Shown here: piece after piece, positions 10,072 to 19,926 of the stretch | Numbering within the stretch: position 1 is the first letter of the stretch | How the letters are laid out: every line of letters begins with the position of its first letter | Assembly (NCBI RefSeq): GCF_017299535.1 | Contig: NZ_CP071238.1 | Span: 1,116,001 to 1,180,000, forward strand | Direction: 5' to 3' | DNA: 64,000 nucleotides | Source of the DNA: Serratia marcescens subsp. marcescens ATCC 13880 | Lineage (GTDB): Bacteria > Pseudomonadota > Gammaproteobacteria > Enterobacterales > Enterobacteriaceae | Notes under the pieces: generated by a model | Told to the model about the DNA's origin: nothing | What the model saw: the letters and a program-made list of their open reading frames with translations, nothing else | Database searches by the model: none | Translations under genes and position numbers: made by a program

Positions 10072-10676
10072 TGCAAACCAGCCCGCTCCTTGAATCCCTG
10101 ATGGAGGCGCTGCGCTGTCTGCCGGGCGTCGGCCCGAAATCGGCGCAGCGCATGGCGTTTCAACTGCTGCAGCGCGATCGCAGCGGCGGGATGCGCCTGG
10201 CGCAGGCGTTGACGCGCGCGATGTCGGAGATCGGCCACTGCGCCGACTGCCGCACCTTCACCGAACAGGACGTCTGCACTATTTGCGCCAATCCGCGCCG
10301 TCAGCAAAACGGCCAGATTTGCGTGGTGGAAAGCCCGGCGGATATCCACGCCATCGAGCAGACCGGCCAGTTCGCCGGGCGCTACTTTGTGCTGATGGGG
10401 CATTTGTCGCCGCTGGACGGCATCGGGCCGGGCGATATCGGTCTGGATCGCCTGGAGCAACGGCTGGAAAAGGAAAGCATCACCGAAGTGATCCTCGCCA
10501 CCAACCCGACGGTGGAAGGGGAAGCGACCGCCAACTACATCGCCGAGATGTGCGGCCAGTATGGCGTGCTCGCCAGCCGCATCGCCCACGGCGTGCCGGT
10601 GGGCGGCGAGCTGGAGATGGTCGACGGCACCACGTTGTCGCATTCGCTGGCCGGGCGCCACGCCATCAAGTTCTGA
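10071..10676 (+). CDS. recR: RecR, recombination mediator of the RecFOR pathway
   Basis: 201 residues, as in E. coli. It has an N-terminal helix-hairpin-helix ([16 protein letters not shown]), a zinc finger with C57, C60, C69 and C72, and a Toprim domain ([14 protein letters not shown] onward). With RecO it loads RecA onto SSB-coated gaps. Its ATG overlaps the ybaB stop by one base, so translation is probably coupled. Confidence 0.97.
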
Positions 10677-10689
10677 TGTTTTCCCGGAT

Positions 10690-10715
10690 GGGGCCGCCCG
10701 GCCCCACCGTTTTTT
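10690..10715 (+). terminator. Rho-independent terminator after recR
   Basis: GC stem GGGGCC/GGCCCC (10690-10695 and 10700-10705) with a 4-base loop, followed by six T at 10710-10715. It lies 14 bases after the recR stop and ends the dnaX-ybaB-recR operon before htpG. Confidence 0.88.
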
Positions 10716-10737
10716 GCCAAAAAATTCCCGCTGTCCG

Positions 10738-10766
10738 CTTGAAAAACAACACCCTGACCCTCATCT
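10738..10766 (+). promoter_or_regulatory. Heat-shock (sigma32-type) promoter of htpG
   Basis: A -35-like CTTGAAA at 10738-10744 and a -10-like CCTCATCT at 10759-10766 are separated by 14 bases. This is close to the sigma32 consensus (CTTGAAA, CCCCATNT). It is placed about 47 bases before the htpG start, as expected for a heat-shock gene. Confidence 0.8.
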
Positions 10767-10813
10767 GATCCTCATTGTTCGATTTTGGTAGCCATTGTCT
10801 TTTGAGGTAATCA

Positions 10814-12685
10814 ATGAGTATGAAAGGTCAAGAAACCCGCGGGTTCCAGTCTGAAGTAAAACAGCTGCTTCATTTGATGATCCATTCGCTGTACTCCAAC
10901 AAAGAAATTTTCCTGCGCGAGCTGATTTCCAACGCCTCTGACGCCGCCGACAAGCTGCGCTTCCGCGCCCTGTCCGCGCCAGAGCTGTACGCCGGCGACG
11001 GCGAACTGCGCGTACGTTTGTCCTTCGATAAAGAGCAGCGCACCCTGACCATCGCCGACAACGGCATCGGCATGCGCCGCGAAGAAGTGATTGAAAACCT
11101 CGGCACCATCGCCAAGTCAGGCACCAAAGCGTTCCTGGAGTCCATCGGTTCCGATCAGGCGAAAGACAGCCAACTGATCGGCCAGTTCGGCGTCGGTTTC
11201 TATTCGGCGTTCATCGTGGCGGACAAAGTGACCGTGCGCACCCGCGCCGCCGGCGCCGCCGATGACGAAGGCGTGTTCTGGGAGTCCGCCGGCGAAGGCG
11301 ACTACACCATCGCCGACATCACCAAAGAGACCCGCGGCACCGAAATCACCCTGCATCTGCGCGAAGGCGAAGATGAGTACCTCGACGCCTGGCGCCTGCG
11401 TTCGGTGATCGGCAAATATTCCGATCACATCGCCTTGCCGGTGGAGATCGAAAGCAAAAACGAAGAAGACGACACCGTCACCTGGGAGAAGATCAACAAG
11501 GCGCAGGCCCTGTGGACCCGCAGCAAGGCTGACGTGACCGACGAAGAGTACAAAGAGTTCTACAAACACATCGCCCACGACTTCACCGATCCGCTGAGCT
11601 GGAGCCACAACCGGGTGGAGGGCAAGCAGGAATACACCAGCCTGCTGTACATCCCGGCGCAGGCGCCGTGGGACATGTGGAACCGCGATCACAAGCACGG
11701 CCTGAAGCTGTATGTGCAGCGCGTGTTCATTATGGACGACGCCGAGCAGTTCATGCCGAACTACCTGCGCTTCGTGCGCGGCCTGATCGACTCCAACGAT
11801 CTGCCGCTGAACGTGTCGCGCGAGATCCTGCAAGACAGCCGTGTGACGCAAAACCTGCGCGGCGCGCTGACCAAGCGCGTGCTGCAGATGCTGGACAAGC
11901 TGGCCAAAGACGACGCCGAAGGCTACCAGAAATTCTGGCAGCAGTTCGGTCTGGTGCTGAAAGAGGGCCCGGCGGAAGACAACGGCAACCAGGAAGCGAT
12001 CGCCAAATTGCTGCGCTTCGCGACCACCCACGGCGACAGCTCGGCGCAGACCGTATCGCTGGAAGAGTACGTCGGCCGGATGGCGGAAGGCCAGGAGAAG
12101 ATTTACTACATCACCGCCGACAGCTACGCCGCGGCCAAGAGCAGCCCGCACCTGGAGCTGTTCCGCAAGAAAGGCATCGAAGTGCTGCTGCTGTCCGATC
12201 GTATCGACGAGTGGATGATGAGCTACCTGACCGAGTTCGACGGCAAGCCGTTCCAGTCGGTCAGCAAGGCGGATGAAGCGCTGGATAAACTGGCGGATGA
12301 AACCGAAGAGCAGAAGGCCGCCGAGAAGCAGCTGGAACCATTCATCGAACGCGTGAAAACCCTGCTGGGCGATCGCGTGAAGGATGTGCGCCTGACGCAC
12401 CGCCTGACCGATACGCCGGCGATCGTCGTGACCGACGCCGACGAAATGAGCACCCAGATGGCCAAGCTGTTCGCCGCCGCCGGCCAGCAGGCGCCGGAAG
12501 TGAAGTACATTTTCGAGCTTAATCCGGAACATGCTCTGGTCAAACGCGCATCCGACGTGGGCGATAACGAACATTTTGCTGAATGGATCGACCTGTTATT
12601 GGATCAGGCGCTGTTGGCTGAACGCGGCACGTTGGAGGATCCGAACCTGTTCATCCGCCGCATGAATAAGTTGCTGTCCGCCTAA
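10814..12685 (+). CDS. htpG: HtpG, bacterial Hsp90 chaperone
   Basis: 623-residue Hsp90 (E. coli 624). The N-terminal GHKL ATPase has [21 protein letters not shown] and [12 protein letters not shown] middle domain and a C-terminal dimerisation domain ending RRMNKLLSA follow. It is cytoplasmic and assists late folding with DnaK. It has its own sigma32-like promoter and a strong terminator downstream, so it appears monocistronic. Confidence 0.98.
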   Translation: MSMKGQETRGFQSEVKQLLHLMIHSLYSNKEIFLRELISNASDAADKLRFRALSAPELYAGDGELRVRLSFDKEQRTLTIADNGIGMRREEVIENLGTIAKSGTKAFLESIGSDQAKDSQLIGQFGVGFYSAFIVADKVTVRTRAAGAADDEGVFWESAGEGDYTIADITKETRGTEITLHLREGEDEYLDAWRLRSVIGKYSDHIALPVEIESKNEEDDTVTWEKINKAQALWTRSKADVTDEEYKEFYKHIAHDFTDPLSWSHNRVEGKQEYTSLLYIPAQAPWDMWNRDHKHGLKLYVQRVFIMDDAEQFMPNYLRFVRGLIDSNDLPLNVSREILQDSRVTQNLRGALTKRVLQMLDKLAKDDAEGYQKFWQQFGLVLKEGPAEDNGNQEAIAKLLRFATTHGDSSAQTVSLEEYVGRMAEGQEKIYYITADSYAAAKSSPHLELFRKKGIEVLLLSDRIDEWMMSYLTEFDGKPFQSVSKADEALDKLADETEEQKAAEKQLEPFIERVKTLLGDRVKDVRLTHRLTDTPAIVVTDADEMSTQMAKLFAAAGQQAPEVKYIFELNPEHALVKRASDVGDNEHFAEWIDLLLDQALLAERGTLEDPNLFIRRMNKLLSA

Positions 12686-12695
12686 AGTTGAAGAT

Positions 12696-12738
12696 ATGCG
12701 CCCTTAACGGCACCGTTAGGGGCGCATTTTCGGTTTTT
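12696..12738 (+). terminator. Terminator after htpG
   Basis: A 15-base stem runs from ATGCGCCCTTAACGG (12696-12710) to its near-perfect complement at 12713-12727, with a single G-T pair. It has a 2-base loop and is followed by TTTT and a later TTTTT run. It lies ten bases after the htpG stop. Confidence 0.88.
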
Positions 12739-12860
12739 CCCCACCTTTTCTCGCCTTTTGTTCGTCGGTTTTTTTGCACATTCCGCAATCGATTTCCTTC
12801 GCGCGCCTTGAGCCTGCCCCCCCTGAAATGGTATCGTTGAGCGTTTTCGCAATTTTATAA

Positions 12861-13532
<672 letters not shown>

Positions 13533-13552
13533 TCGCAAGCGCATTGTGCATG

Positions 13553-13583
13553 ACGCCGGGCCCGTGGCCCGGCGTTTTTTTTT
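13553..13583 (+). terminator. Terminator after adk
   Basis: Perfect 10-base stem ACGCCGGGCC/GGCCCGGCGT with loop CGT and a nine-T run at 13575-13583. Confidence 0.95.
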
Positions 13584-13698
13584 GCCGTTTTCCCGCCAAA
13601 TTGTGATCGCGGCGGCTTGTTGCAACCGTGCCCGTTAATCGCCCACGCCAAATGGCGTATAACAAGCCTGCGTTTTCACCCTCAGCAGGGAGCCCGGC

Positions 13699-14832
13699 AT
13701 GCTCAGACAAACCAATCTTCTGGCGGAAGCCACCGCGCGCCAGATCGTCCAGCGGGCGATGGGCATCATCAGCCATTCCGTCAACGTGATGGACAGCAAC
13801 GGCGTGATCATCGCCTCCGGCAACCCGCAGCGCCTGTTCCAGCGCCATGAAGGCGCGGTGCTGGCGCTGGCGGAGAATCGGGTGGTGGAAATCGACCGCG
13901 CCACCGCCGAGCACCTGAAGGGCGTGCGGCCCGGCATCAACCTGCCGTTCAGCTTTCGTAACCAGCGGGTGGGGGTGATTGGCATTTCCGGCGAACCGGC
14001 CGAGGTGCGCGCCTACGCCGAGTTGGTGAAGATGGCGGCGGAGATGATGGTAGAGCAGGCGGCGCTGCTGGATCAGCACCAGTGGGAAAAGCGCTACCGG
14101 GAAGAGCTGGCGAACCAGCTGCTGCAGCCGCAGCCGAACACGGCGTCGCTGGAAGCGATGGCGGCGTATCTGGGATTGGATCTGCGCCAGGCGCGCATCG
14201 TGTGGATCGTCGAACTGCAAGAGGCGCAGCCGCACCTGTTGCGCGAGCTGTTGGCGGAGCTGGAGGCCACCCAGCGCGACGCGTTGATCGCCATTACCGG
14301 CTTCAATGAAATGACCCTGTTGCGCCCGGCCTGCATGGCTCAGGGCGAATGGAGTTTGAAGCTGGAGCGCCAGCAGGCGCAGCGTTTGCAAAATCAGCTT
14401 AAACACCGCTTTCGGGTGCGGCTGATCGTCGGCGGTTTTTATGACGATCCGCAAAGCGCCTACCGTTCCAGCCTGACGGCGCGCGCCACCCAGGCAATGG
14501 CGCAGCGCCTGAAACTGCGTCACGCCACGCTGTTCTACCACGACTATCCGTTGCCGTCGCTGCTGTGCGATCTGGGAGAGGACTGGCGCGCGCAAGAGCT
14601 GGGGCGCCCCTGGCGGACGCTGGGCGAACAGGATGAAAAAGGCGTGCTGCGCAGTACGCTGCGCCACTATTTTTCGCAGAATTGTGATCAGACGCAGACC
14701 GCCGCGCAGCTGCATATTCACGTCAATACCCTGCGTTATCGCCTGCAGCGCATTGAAGCGATAACCGGCGTGAAAATCAATCAATTAACTGACTCTCTGC
14801 GGTTGTTTATCGGCATGCTGATGCACGACTGA
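13699..14832 (+). CDS. cdaR: CdaR-type sugar-diacid transcriptional regulator
   Basis: 377-residue activator of the CdaR/PucR type. The N-terminal sugar-diacid recognition domain begins NLLAEATARQIVQRAMGIIS and continues to about residue 135. The C-terminus has a PucR-type helix-turn-helix (QTAAQLHIHVNTLRYRLQRI, about 335-354). In E. coli CdaR responds to glycerate or glucarate and activates garPLRK and gudPD. Here it lies directly upstream of a GntP permease and a glycerate kinase, which fits control of that pair. GGGAG precedes the start. In E. coli cdaR is elsewhere, so this is either the relocated gene or a paralogue. Confidence 0.82.
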   Translation: MLRQTNLLAEATARQIVQRAMGIISHSVNVMDSNGVIIASGNPQRLFQRHEGAVLALAENRVVEIDRATAEHLKGVRPGINLPFSFRNQRVGVIGISGEPAEVRAYAELVKMAAEMMVEQAALLDQHQWEKRYREELANQLLQPQPNTASLEAMAAYLGLDLRQARIVWIVELQEAQPHLLRELLAELEATQRDALIAITGFNEMTLLRPACMAQGEWSLKLERQQAQRLQNQLKHRFRVRLIVGGFYDDPQSAYRSSLTARATQAMAQRLKLRHATLFYHDYPLPSLLCDLGEDWRAQELGRPWRTLGEQDEKGVLRSTLRHYFSQNCDQTQTAAQLHIHVNTLRYRLQRIEAITGVKINQLTDSLRLFIGMLMHD

Positions 14833-14951
14833 GTTGTGCCAACCCACAAATTCCGCGCCGTTCCCCCGGCGCTTTTTTGTTGTTTCCCCTCAGGTCAACG
14901 CCGGACGCGCGCGATATGTTGGCCTGCACATCAACCACGGAGAAAACAACA

Positions 14952-16217
14952 ATGACAACCGTATCCACTCTGGGGGCGCTGGTGGCGTTAGCCGTCGCCA
15001 TCGTCCTGATTCTACGCAAGGTGCCGCCGGCTTACGGCATGATCGCCGGCGCGCTGGCGGGCGGGCTGTGCGGCGGCGCCGACCTGGTGCAGACCGTGAC
15101 GCTGATGATCGGCGGGGCGCAGGGCATCACCAACGCCGTGATGCGCATTTTGGCGGCGGGGGTATTGGCCGGGGTGCTGATCGAATCCGGCGCGGCGCAC
15201 ACCATCGCCGAAACCATCGTGCGCAAGGTGGGCGAAACCCGCGCGTTGCTGGCGCTGGCGGTGGCTACACTTATCCTGACGGCGGTGGGGGTGTTTATCG
15301 ATGTGGCGGTGATCACTGTCGCGCCGATCGCGCTGTCGATCGCCCAGAAGGCCGGCATTTCACGCGCGGCGATCCTGCTGGCAATGATCGGCGGCGGCAA
15401 GGCCGGCAACGTGATGTCGCCTAACCCGAACACCATTGCGGCGGCGGACAACTTCCATGTGCCGCTCACTTCGGTGATGATGGCCGGCATCGTGCCGGGG
15501 CTGTGCGGCCTGGTGGTGGCCTATCTGCTGGCGCGTCGCCTGAGCGATAAAGGCAGCAGGGTGATGGCCGAAGAGCTGACTCAGCATGCCGAAGGAGCGC
15601 GGCCGGGTTTTGCTGCGGCGATCAGCGCGCCGCTGGTGGCGATCCTGCTGTTGTCGCTGCGGCCGATCGCCGGGATCGCCGTCGATCCGCTGATCGCGCT
15701 GCCGGTCGGCGGGTTGGCGGGTGCGCTGCTGATGGGGCGTATTCGTCAGTGCAATCAGTTTATGGTTTCCGGCCTGTCGCGCATGGCGCCGGTGGCGATC
15801 ATGCTGCTCGGCACCGGCACATTGGCGGGCATCATCGCCAATTCGGCGCTGAAGGATGTCTTGATTAACGGCTTAACGCACACCGGGCTGCCGGCCTGGC
15901 TGCTGGCGCCGCTGTCCGGCGCGCTGATGTCGATGGCGACCGCCTCGACCACCGCCGGCACCGCCGTCGCCTCCGGGGTGTTCAGCTCCACGCTGCTGGA
16001 ACTGGGGGTGAGCGGGTTGGCCGGCGCGGCGATGATCCACGCGGGCGCCACGGTGCTGGATCACCTGCCGCATGGCAGTTTCTTCCACGCCACCGGCGGC
16101 AGCGTCAATATGGCGGTGCACGAGCGGCTCAAGCTGCTGCCGTATGAAACGTTGGTGGGGTTCACCATCGCGGCAATCTCGGCGCTGATGTTTGGCGTAT
16201 TTAACCTGGCGGGATAA
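14952..16217 (+). CDS. GntP-family organic-acid:H+ symporter
   Basis: 421-residue inner-membrane permease with about 12 hydrophobic segments and GntP-family signatures (GGGKAGNVMSPNPNTIAAAD near residue 155; ATASTTAGTAVASGVFSS near 320). The family imports gluconate and related acids. Glycerate or a similar acid is likely here because a glycerate kinase follows after 9 bases and a CdaR regulator precedes it. The ATG at 14952 is chosen for its GGAG-containing leader; the longer frame upstream has no membrane character. Confidence 0.85.
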   Translation: MTTVSTLGALVALAVAIVLILRKVPPAYGMIAGALAGGLCGGADLVQTVTLMIGGAQGITNAVMRILAAGVLAGVLIESGAAHTIAETIVRKVGETRALLALAVATLILTAVGVFIDVAVITVAPIALSIAQKAGISRAAILLAMIGGGKAGNVMSPNPNTIAAADNFHVPLTSVMMAGIVPGLCGLVVAYLLARRLSDKGSRVMAEELTQHAEGARPGFAAAISAPLVAILLLSLRPIAGIAVDPLIALPVGGLAGALLMGRIRQCNQFMVSGLSRMAPVAIMLLGTGTLAGIIANSALKDVLINGLTHTGLPAWLLAPLSGALMSMATASTTAGTAVASGVFSSTLLELGVSGLAGAAMIHAGATVLDHLPHGSFFHATGGSVNMAVHERLKLLPYETLVGFTIAAISALMFGVFNLAG

Positions 16218-16226
16218 GGAACAGTG

Positions 16227-17390
16227 ATGAAAGCGCTGAAAAAAGTGGTTATTGCTCCGGATTCTTTCAAAGAGAGCCTGAGCGCGCTCGGCGTCGCCGA
16301 CGCCATCGAACGGGGATTCCGTCAGATTTATCCGCAGGCGCACTACGTGAAGCTGCCGATGGCGGACGGCGGCGAAGGCACGGTGGAGTCGATGGTGGCG
16401 GCCACCGGCGGCGAGATCGTCCAGGTAACGGTCACCGGGCCGCTGGGGGAGCCGGTACAGGGATTCTATGGTCTGCTGGGCGACGGCGAAACCGCGGTGA
16501 TTGAAATGGCCGCCGCCTCCGGGCTGCATTTGGCGCCGCCCAACCGGCGCGATCCGCGCATCACCACCAGTTACGGCACCGGCGAACTGATGCTGGCGGC
16601 GCTGGAACGCGGCGTGAAGGCGATCATTCTCGGCATCGGCGGCAGCGCCACCAACGACGGCGGCGCCGGGATGATGCAGGCGCTGGGCGTTAAATTGCTG
16701 GATAAGGATGGTCGCCCGCTGCCGGTGGGCGGCGCGGCGCTGGCGCAGCTGGCGCAGCTCGATCTCGCCGGGCTGGATGCGCGTTGGCAACGGGTGAGCG
16801 TGACCGCCGCCTGCGACGTCGATAACCCGCTGTGCGGCGAAAAGGGCGCGTCGGCGGTATTCGGGCCGCAGAAGGGGGCGACGCCGGAGATGGTGGCGCA
16901 GCTCGATGCGGCGCTGCATCACTACGGCGAGCTGCTGGAGCGGGAAACCGGCCGCGCCGTGCTGGCCCAGCCAGGGGCGGGCGCGGCGGGCGGCATGGGG
17001 GCGGCGCTGCTCGGCATGCTCGACGCGCGCTTGCGGCCGGGCATCGAGATCGTCACTGAAACCCTGCGCCTGGATGAGGTGGTGCGCGATGCCGATCTGG
17101 TGATCACCGGTGAAGGGCGGCTGGACAGCCAGTCGATTCACGGCAAAACGCCGATCGGCGTGGCGCGGGTGGCCAAGCGTTACGGCGTGCCGGTGATCGC
17201 CATCGCCGGCAGCCTGACGCCGGATTATTCGGTGGTGCATCAACACGGCATCGATGCGGCGTTTTCGGTGCTCGATCGTATTGTGACGCTGGAAGAAGCG
17301 CTGGCGGACGCCGATCGCAATCTGCAGGTGACGGCGCGCAACGTGGCGGCGGTATGGCAGCTGGCGCAAGGAAGAAGCCCACAGGCATAG
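16227..17390 (+). CDS. Glycerate 2-kinase (GarK/GlxK type)
   Basis: 387-residue type I glycerate kinase, phosphorylating D-glycerate to 2-phosphoglycerate so that diacid breakdown feeds glycolysis. Family motifs are the start VVIAPDSFKESLSALGVADA, then MADGGEGTVE, GIGGSATNDGGAGMMQALG and the C-terminal ITGEGRLDSQSIHGKTP. A GTG codon directly before the ATG gives an alternative start one residue longer; AAGGA lies upstream. It forms an operon with the GntP permease. Whether it equals garK or glxK cannot be decided by eye. Confidence 0.92.
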   Translation: MKALKKVVIAPDSFKESLSALGVADAIERGFRQIYPQAHYVKLPMADGGEGTVESMVAATGGEIVQVTVTGPLGEPVQGFYGLLGDGETAVIEMAAASGLHLAPPNRRDPRITTSYGTGELMLAALERGVKAIILGIGGSATNDGGAGMMQALGVKLLDKDGRPLPVGGAALAQLAQLDLAGLDARWQRVSVTAACDVDNPLCGEKGASAVFGPQKGATPEMVAQLDAALHHYGELLERETGRAVLAQPGAGAAGGMGAALLGMLDARLRPGIEIVTETLRLDEVVRDADLVITGEGRLDSQSIHGKTPIGVARVAKRYGVPVIAIAGSLTPDYSVVHQHGIDAAFSVLDRIVTLEEALADADRNLQVTARNVAAVWQLAQGRSPQA

Positions 17391-17407
17391 CCTGTTGCTG
17401 TTATCGG

Positions 17408-17435
17408 TTTCGATGCAGGACTTTTCCGTTACAAT
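17408..17435 (+). promoter_or_regulatory. Possible sigma70 promoter of hemH
   Basis: TTTCGA at 17408-17413 and TACAAT at 17430-17435 are spaced by 16 bases, about 75 bases before the hemH start. No terminator is visible after the glycerate kinase, so read-through is also possible. Confidence 0.45.
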
Positions 17436-17509
17436 AGCCGGCATTAATGGCTGCTGACATCCCGACCCAGAACGGAATGCCGGCCGGAAAGGAAATGAGG
17501 GGAACTGAG

Positions 17510-18472
17510 ATGAAGCAAGAGAAACACGGCGTATTGCTGGTGAACCTGGGCACGCCAGATGCGCCGACCTCGTCGGCGGTCAAACGCTATCTGAAGGAAT
17601 TCCTCAGTGACGATCGCGTGGTCGACACGGCGCCGCTGATCTGGTGGCCGATCCTCAACGGCGCGATCTTGCCGATCCGTTCGCCGCGCGTGGCGAAACT
17701 CTATCAGTCGGTGTGGATGGAAGAAGGCTCGCCGCTGCTGGTGTACAGCCGCCGCCAACAGCGGGCGCTGGCGGCGCGCATGCCGAATACGCCGGTGGAG
17801 CTGGGCATGAGCTACGGTTCGCCGAGCCTGGCGGAAGCCATCGACAAGCTGCTGGCGCAGGGCGTGACCAACCTGGTGGTGCTGCCGCTCTATCCGCAAT
17901 ATTCCTGTTCCACCAGCGCGGCGGTATGGGATGGCGTGGCGCGGGTGCTGAAAGGCTATCGCCGCTTGCCTTCTGTGGCCTTCATTCGCGATTACGCCGA
18001 ACACCCGGCCTATATCGCCGCGCTGCAACAAAGCGTGGAGCGCTCGTTCGCCGAGCACGGCCAGCCGGACCGGCTGGTGCTGTCTTTCCACGGCATCCCC
18101 AAACGTTATGCGCGGCTGGGCGACGACTACCCGCAACGCTGCGAGGATACGCTGCGTGCGCTGAGCGCCACGCTGCCGCTGGCGCCGGAGCGAGTGATGA
18201 TGACGTACCAATCGCGCTTCGGCCGCGAGCCTTGGCTGACGCCGTACACCGATGAAACCCTGAAGGGGTTGCCGGCGCAGGGCGTGAAGCACATTCAACT
18301 GATTTGCCCCGGCTTCTCGGCAGACTGCCTGGAAACGCTGGAAGAGATCAAAGAGCAGAACCGCGAGATCTTCCTCAAGGCGGGCGGCGAGAAGTTTGAA
18401 TACATCTCTGCGTTGAACGACGAGCCGGCGCATATCGACATGATGCAGCAGCTGGTGGCGCAACGTCTGTAA
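17510..18472 (+). CDS. hemH: HemH, ferrochelatase
   Basis: Inserts ferrous iron into protoporphyrin IX in the last step of haem synthesis. It is 320 residues, as in E. coli. Family signatures are [13 protein letters not shown] at the N-terminus, [10 protein letters not shown], the catalytic-histidine motif [10 protein letters not shown], and the conserved [18 protein letters not shown]. The ATG at 17510 is preceded by AGGGGA; the longer frame starting at 17447 lacks support. In E. coli adk and hemH are adjacent; here the diacid module separates them. Confidence 0.97.
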   Translation: MKQEKHGVLLVNLGTPDAPTSSAVKRYLKEFLSDDRVVDTAPLIWWPILNGAILPIRSPRVAKLYQSVWMEEGSPLLVYSRRQQRALAARMPNTPVELGMSYGSPSLAEAIDKLLAQGVTNLVVLPLYPQYSCSTSAAVWDGVARVLKGYRRLPSVAFIRDYAEHPAYIAALQQSVERSFAEHGQPDRLVLSFHGIPKRYARLGDDYPQRCEDTLRALSATLPLAPERVMMTYQSRFGREPWLTPYTDETLKGLPAQGVKHIQLICPGFSADCLETLEEIKEQNREIFLKAGGEKFEYISALNDEPAHIDMMQQLVAQRL

Positions 18473-18562
18473 TCATCCATAATCTGTCTATTAGGTGCAT
18501 CGTGATCGGGCGGGGATGTGTTAACATTCTCCGCTTGTTAAACCGTCACCACCGCCAATCAC

Positions 18563-19867
18563 ATGAAATTTCCTGGTAAACGCAAGTCCAAACACTATTT
18601 TCCGGTGAGCGCCCGCGATCCGCTTCTGCAGCAGGCCCAGCCCGAAAGTGAAATCAGCACCTCGTATATTGTCGGCATCGACCAGACGCTGGTGGATATC
18701 GAGGCAAAAGTGGACGATGCTTTTGTCCAGCGTTACGGCCTGAGCCTGGGCCACTCTCTGGTGATCGAAGACGACGTCGCCGAGGCGCTGTATCAGGAAC
18801 TGAATGAAAACAACCTGGTCACCCATCAGTTCGCCGGCGGCACCATCGGCAATACCATGCACAACTATTCGGTGCTGGCGGACGATCGCTCGGTGCTGCT
18901 CGGCGTGATGTGCAGCAACGTGAAAATCGGCAGCTACGCCTACCGTTATCTGTGCAATACCTCCAGCCGCACCGATCTTAACTATTTGCAGGGTGTTGAT
19001 GGCGCCATCGGCCGCTGTTTCACGCTGATCGGCGAAAGCGGCGAGCGCACCTTCGCCATCAACCCTGGCCAGATGAACCAGCTGCGCCCGGAAAGCATTC
19101 CTGAAGAGGTGATCGCCGGCGCGTCGGCGCTGGTGCTGAGCTCTTATCTGGTGCGCTGCAAGGAAGGGGAGCCGATAAAGGACGCCACTCTGCAGGCGAT
19201 CGAGTACGCCAAAAAACACGATGTGCCGGTGGTGCTGACCCTGGGCACCAAGTACGTGATCGCCGACAACCCGCAGTGGTGGCGCGACTTCCTGAAGGAA
19301 AATGTGACGATTCTGGCGATGAACGAAGACGAAGCGCTGGAGCTGACCGGGCTGAGCGATCCGCTGACCGCGTCGGACATGGCGCTGGAGTGGGTGGATC
19401 TGGTGCTGTGCACCGCCGGGCCGAATGGCCTGTATATGGCGGGCTACACCGAAGAAGCCAATAAGCGCCAGACCCAGCACCCGCTGTTGCCGGGGCATAT
19501 CGCCGAGTTCAACCGCTACGAGTTCAGCCGCGCCATGCGCCGCGAGCACTGTGAAAATCCGCTGCGCGTTTATTCGCACATCGCGCCGTATATGGGCGGG
19601 CCGGAGAAGATCATGAACACCAACGGCGCCGGCGACGGCGCGCTGTCGGCGTTGCTGCACGATATCGCCGCCAACGGTTATCACCGCCATAACGTGCCGA
19701 ACTCCAGCAAGCATGTGCGCAGTTACCTGACCTACTCCTCCCTGGCGCAGGTGTGCAAATACGCCAACCGCGTCAGCTACCAGGTATTGAACCAGCATTC
19801 GCCGCGCCTCACGCGCGGCCTGCCGGAGCGGGAAGACAGCCTGGAAGAGTCCTACTGGGAGCGTTAA
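18563..19867 (+). CDS. gsk: Gsk, inosine-guanosine kinase
   Basis: PfkB-family nucleoside kinase of 434 residues (same as E. coli) for purine salvage. The start MKFPGKRKSKHYFPV is typical. It has the nucleoside-binding N-terminal sheet and the C-terminal catalytic motif NTNGAGDGALSALLHD, with Asp as base. It is separated from hemH by 90 bases; the aes gene that E. coli has here is absent. Confidence 0.97.
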   Translation: MKFPGKRKSKHYFPVSARDPLLQQAQPESEISTSYIVGIDQTLVDIEAKVDDAFVQRYGLSLGHSLVIEDDVAEALYQELNENNLVTHQFAGGTIGNTMHNYSVLADDRSVLLGVMCSNVKIGSYAYRYLCNTSSRTDLNYLQGVDGAIGRCFTLIGESGERTFAINPGQMNQLRPESIPEEVIAGASALVLSSYLVRCKEGEPIKDATLQAIEYAKKHDVPVVLTLGTKYVIADNPQWWRDFLKENVTILAMNEDEALELTGLSDPLTASDMALEWVDLVLCTAGPNGLYMAGYTEEANKRQTQHPLLPGHIAEFNRYEFSRAMRREHCENPLRVYSHIAPYMGGPEKIMNTNGAGDGALSALLHDIAANGYHRHNVPNSSKHVRSYLTYSSLAQVCKYANRVSYQVLNQHSPRLTRGLPEREDSLEESYWER

Positions 19868-19880
19868 CCCGCTGAAAAAG

Positions 19881-19908
19881 AAAAGGTCCGGCAATGCCGG
19901 ACCTTTTT
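19881..19908. terminator. Bidirectional terminator between gsk and ybaL
   Basis: Perfect stem AAAAGGTCCGGC/GCCGGACCTTTT with loop AAT. The T run on the plus strand and the matching A run serve both convergent genes. Confidence 0.93.
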
Positions 19909-19926
19909 ATATGCGCGCGCGGCGCT

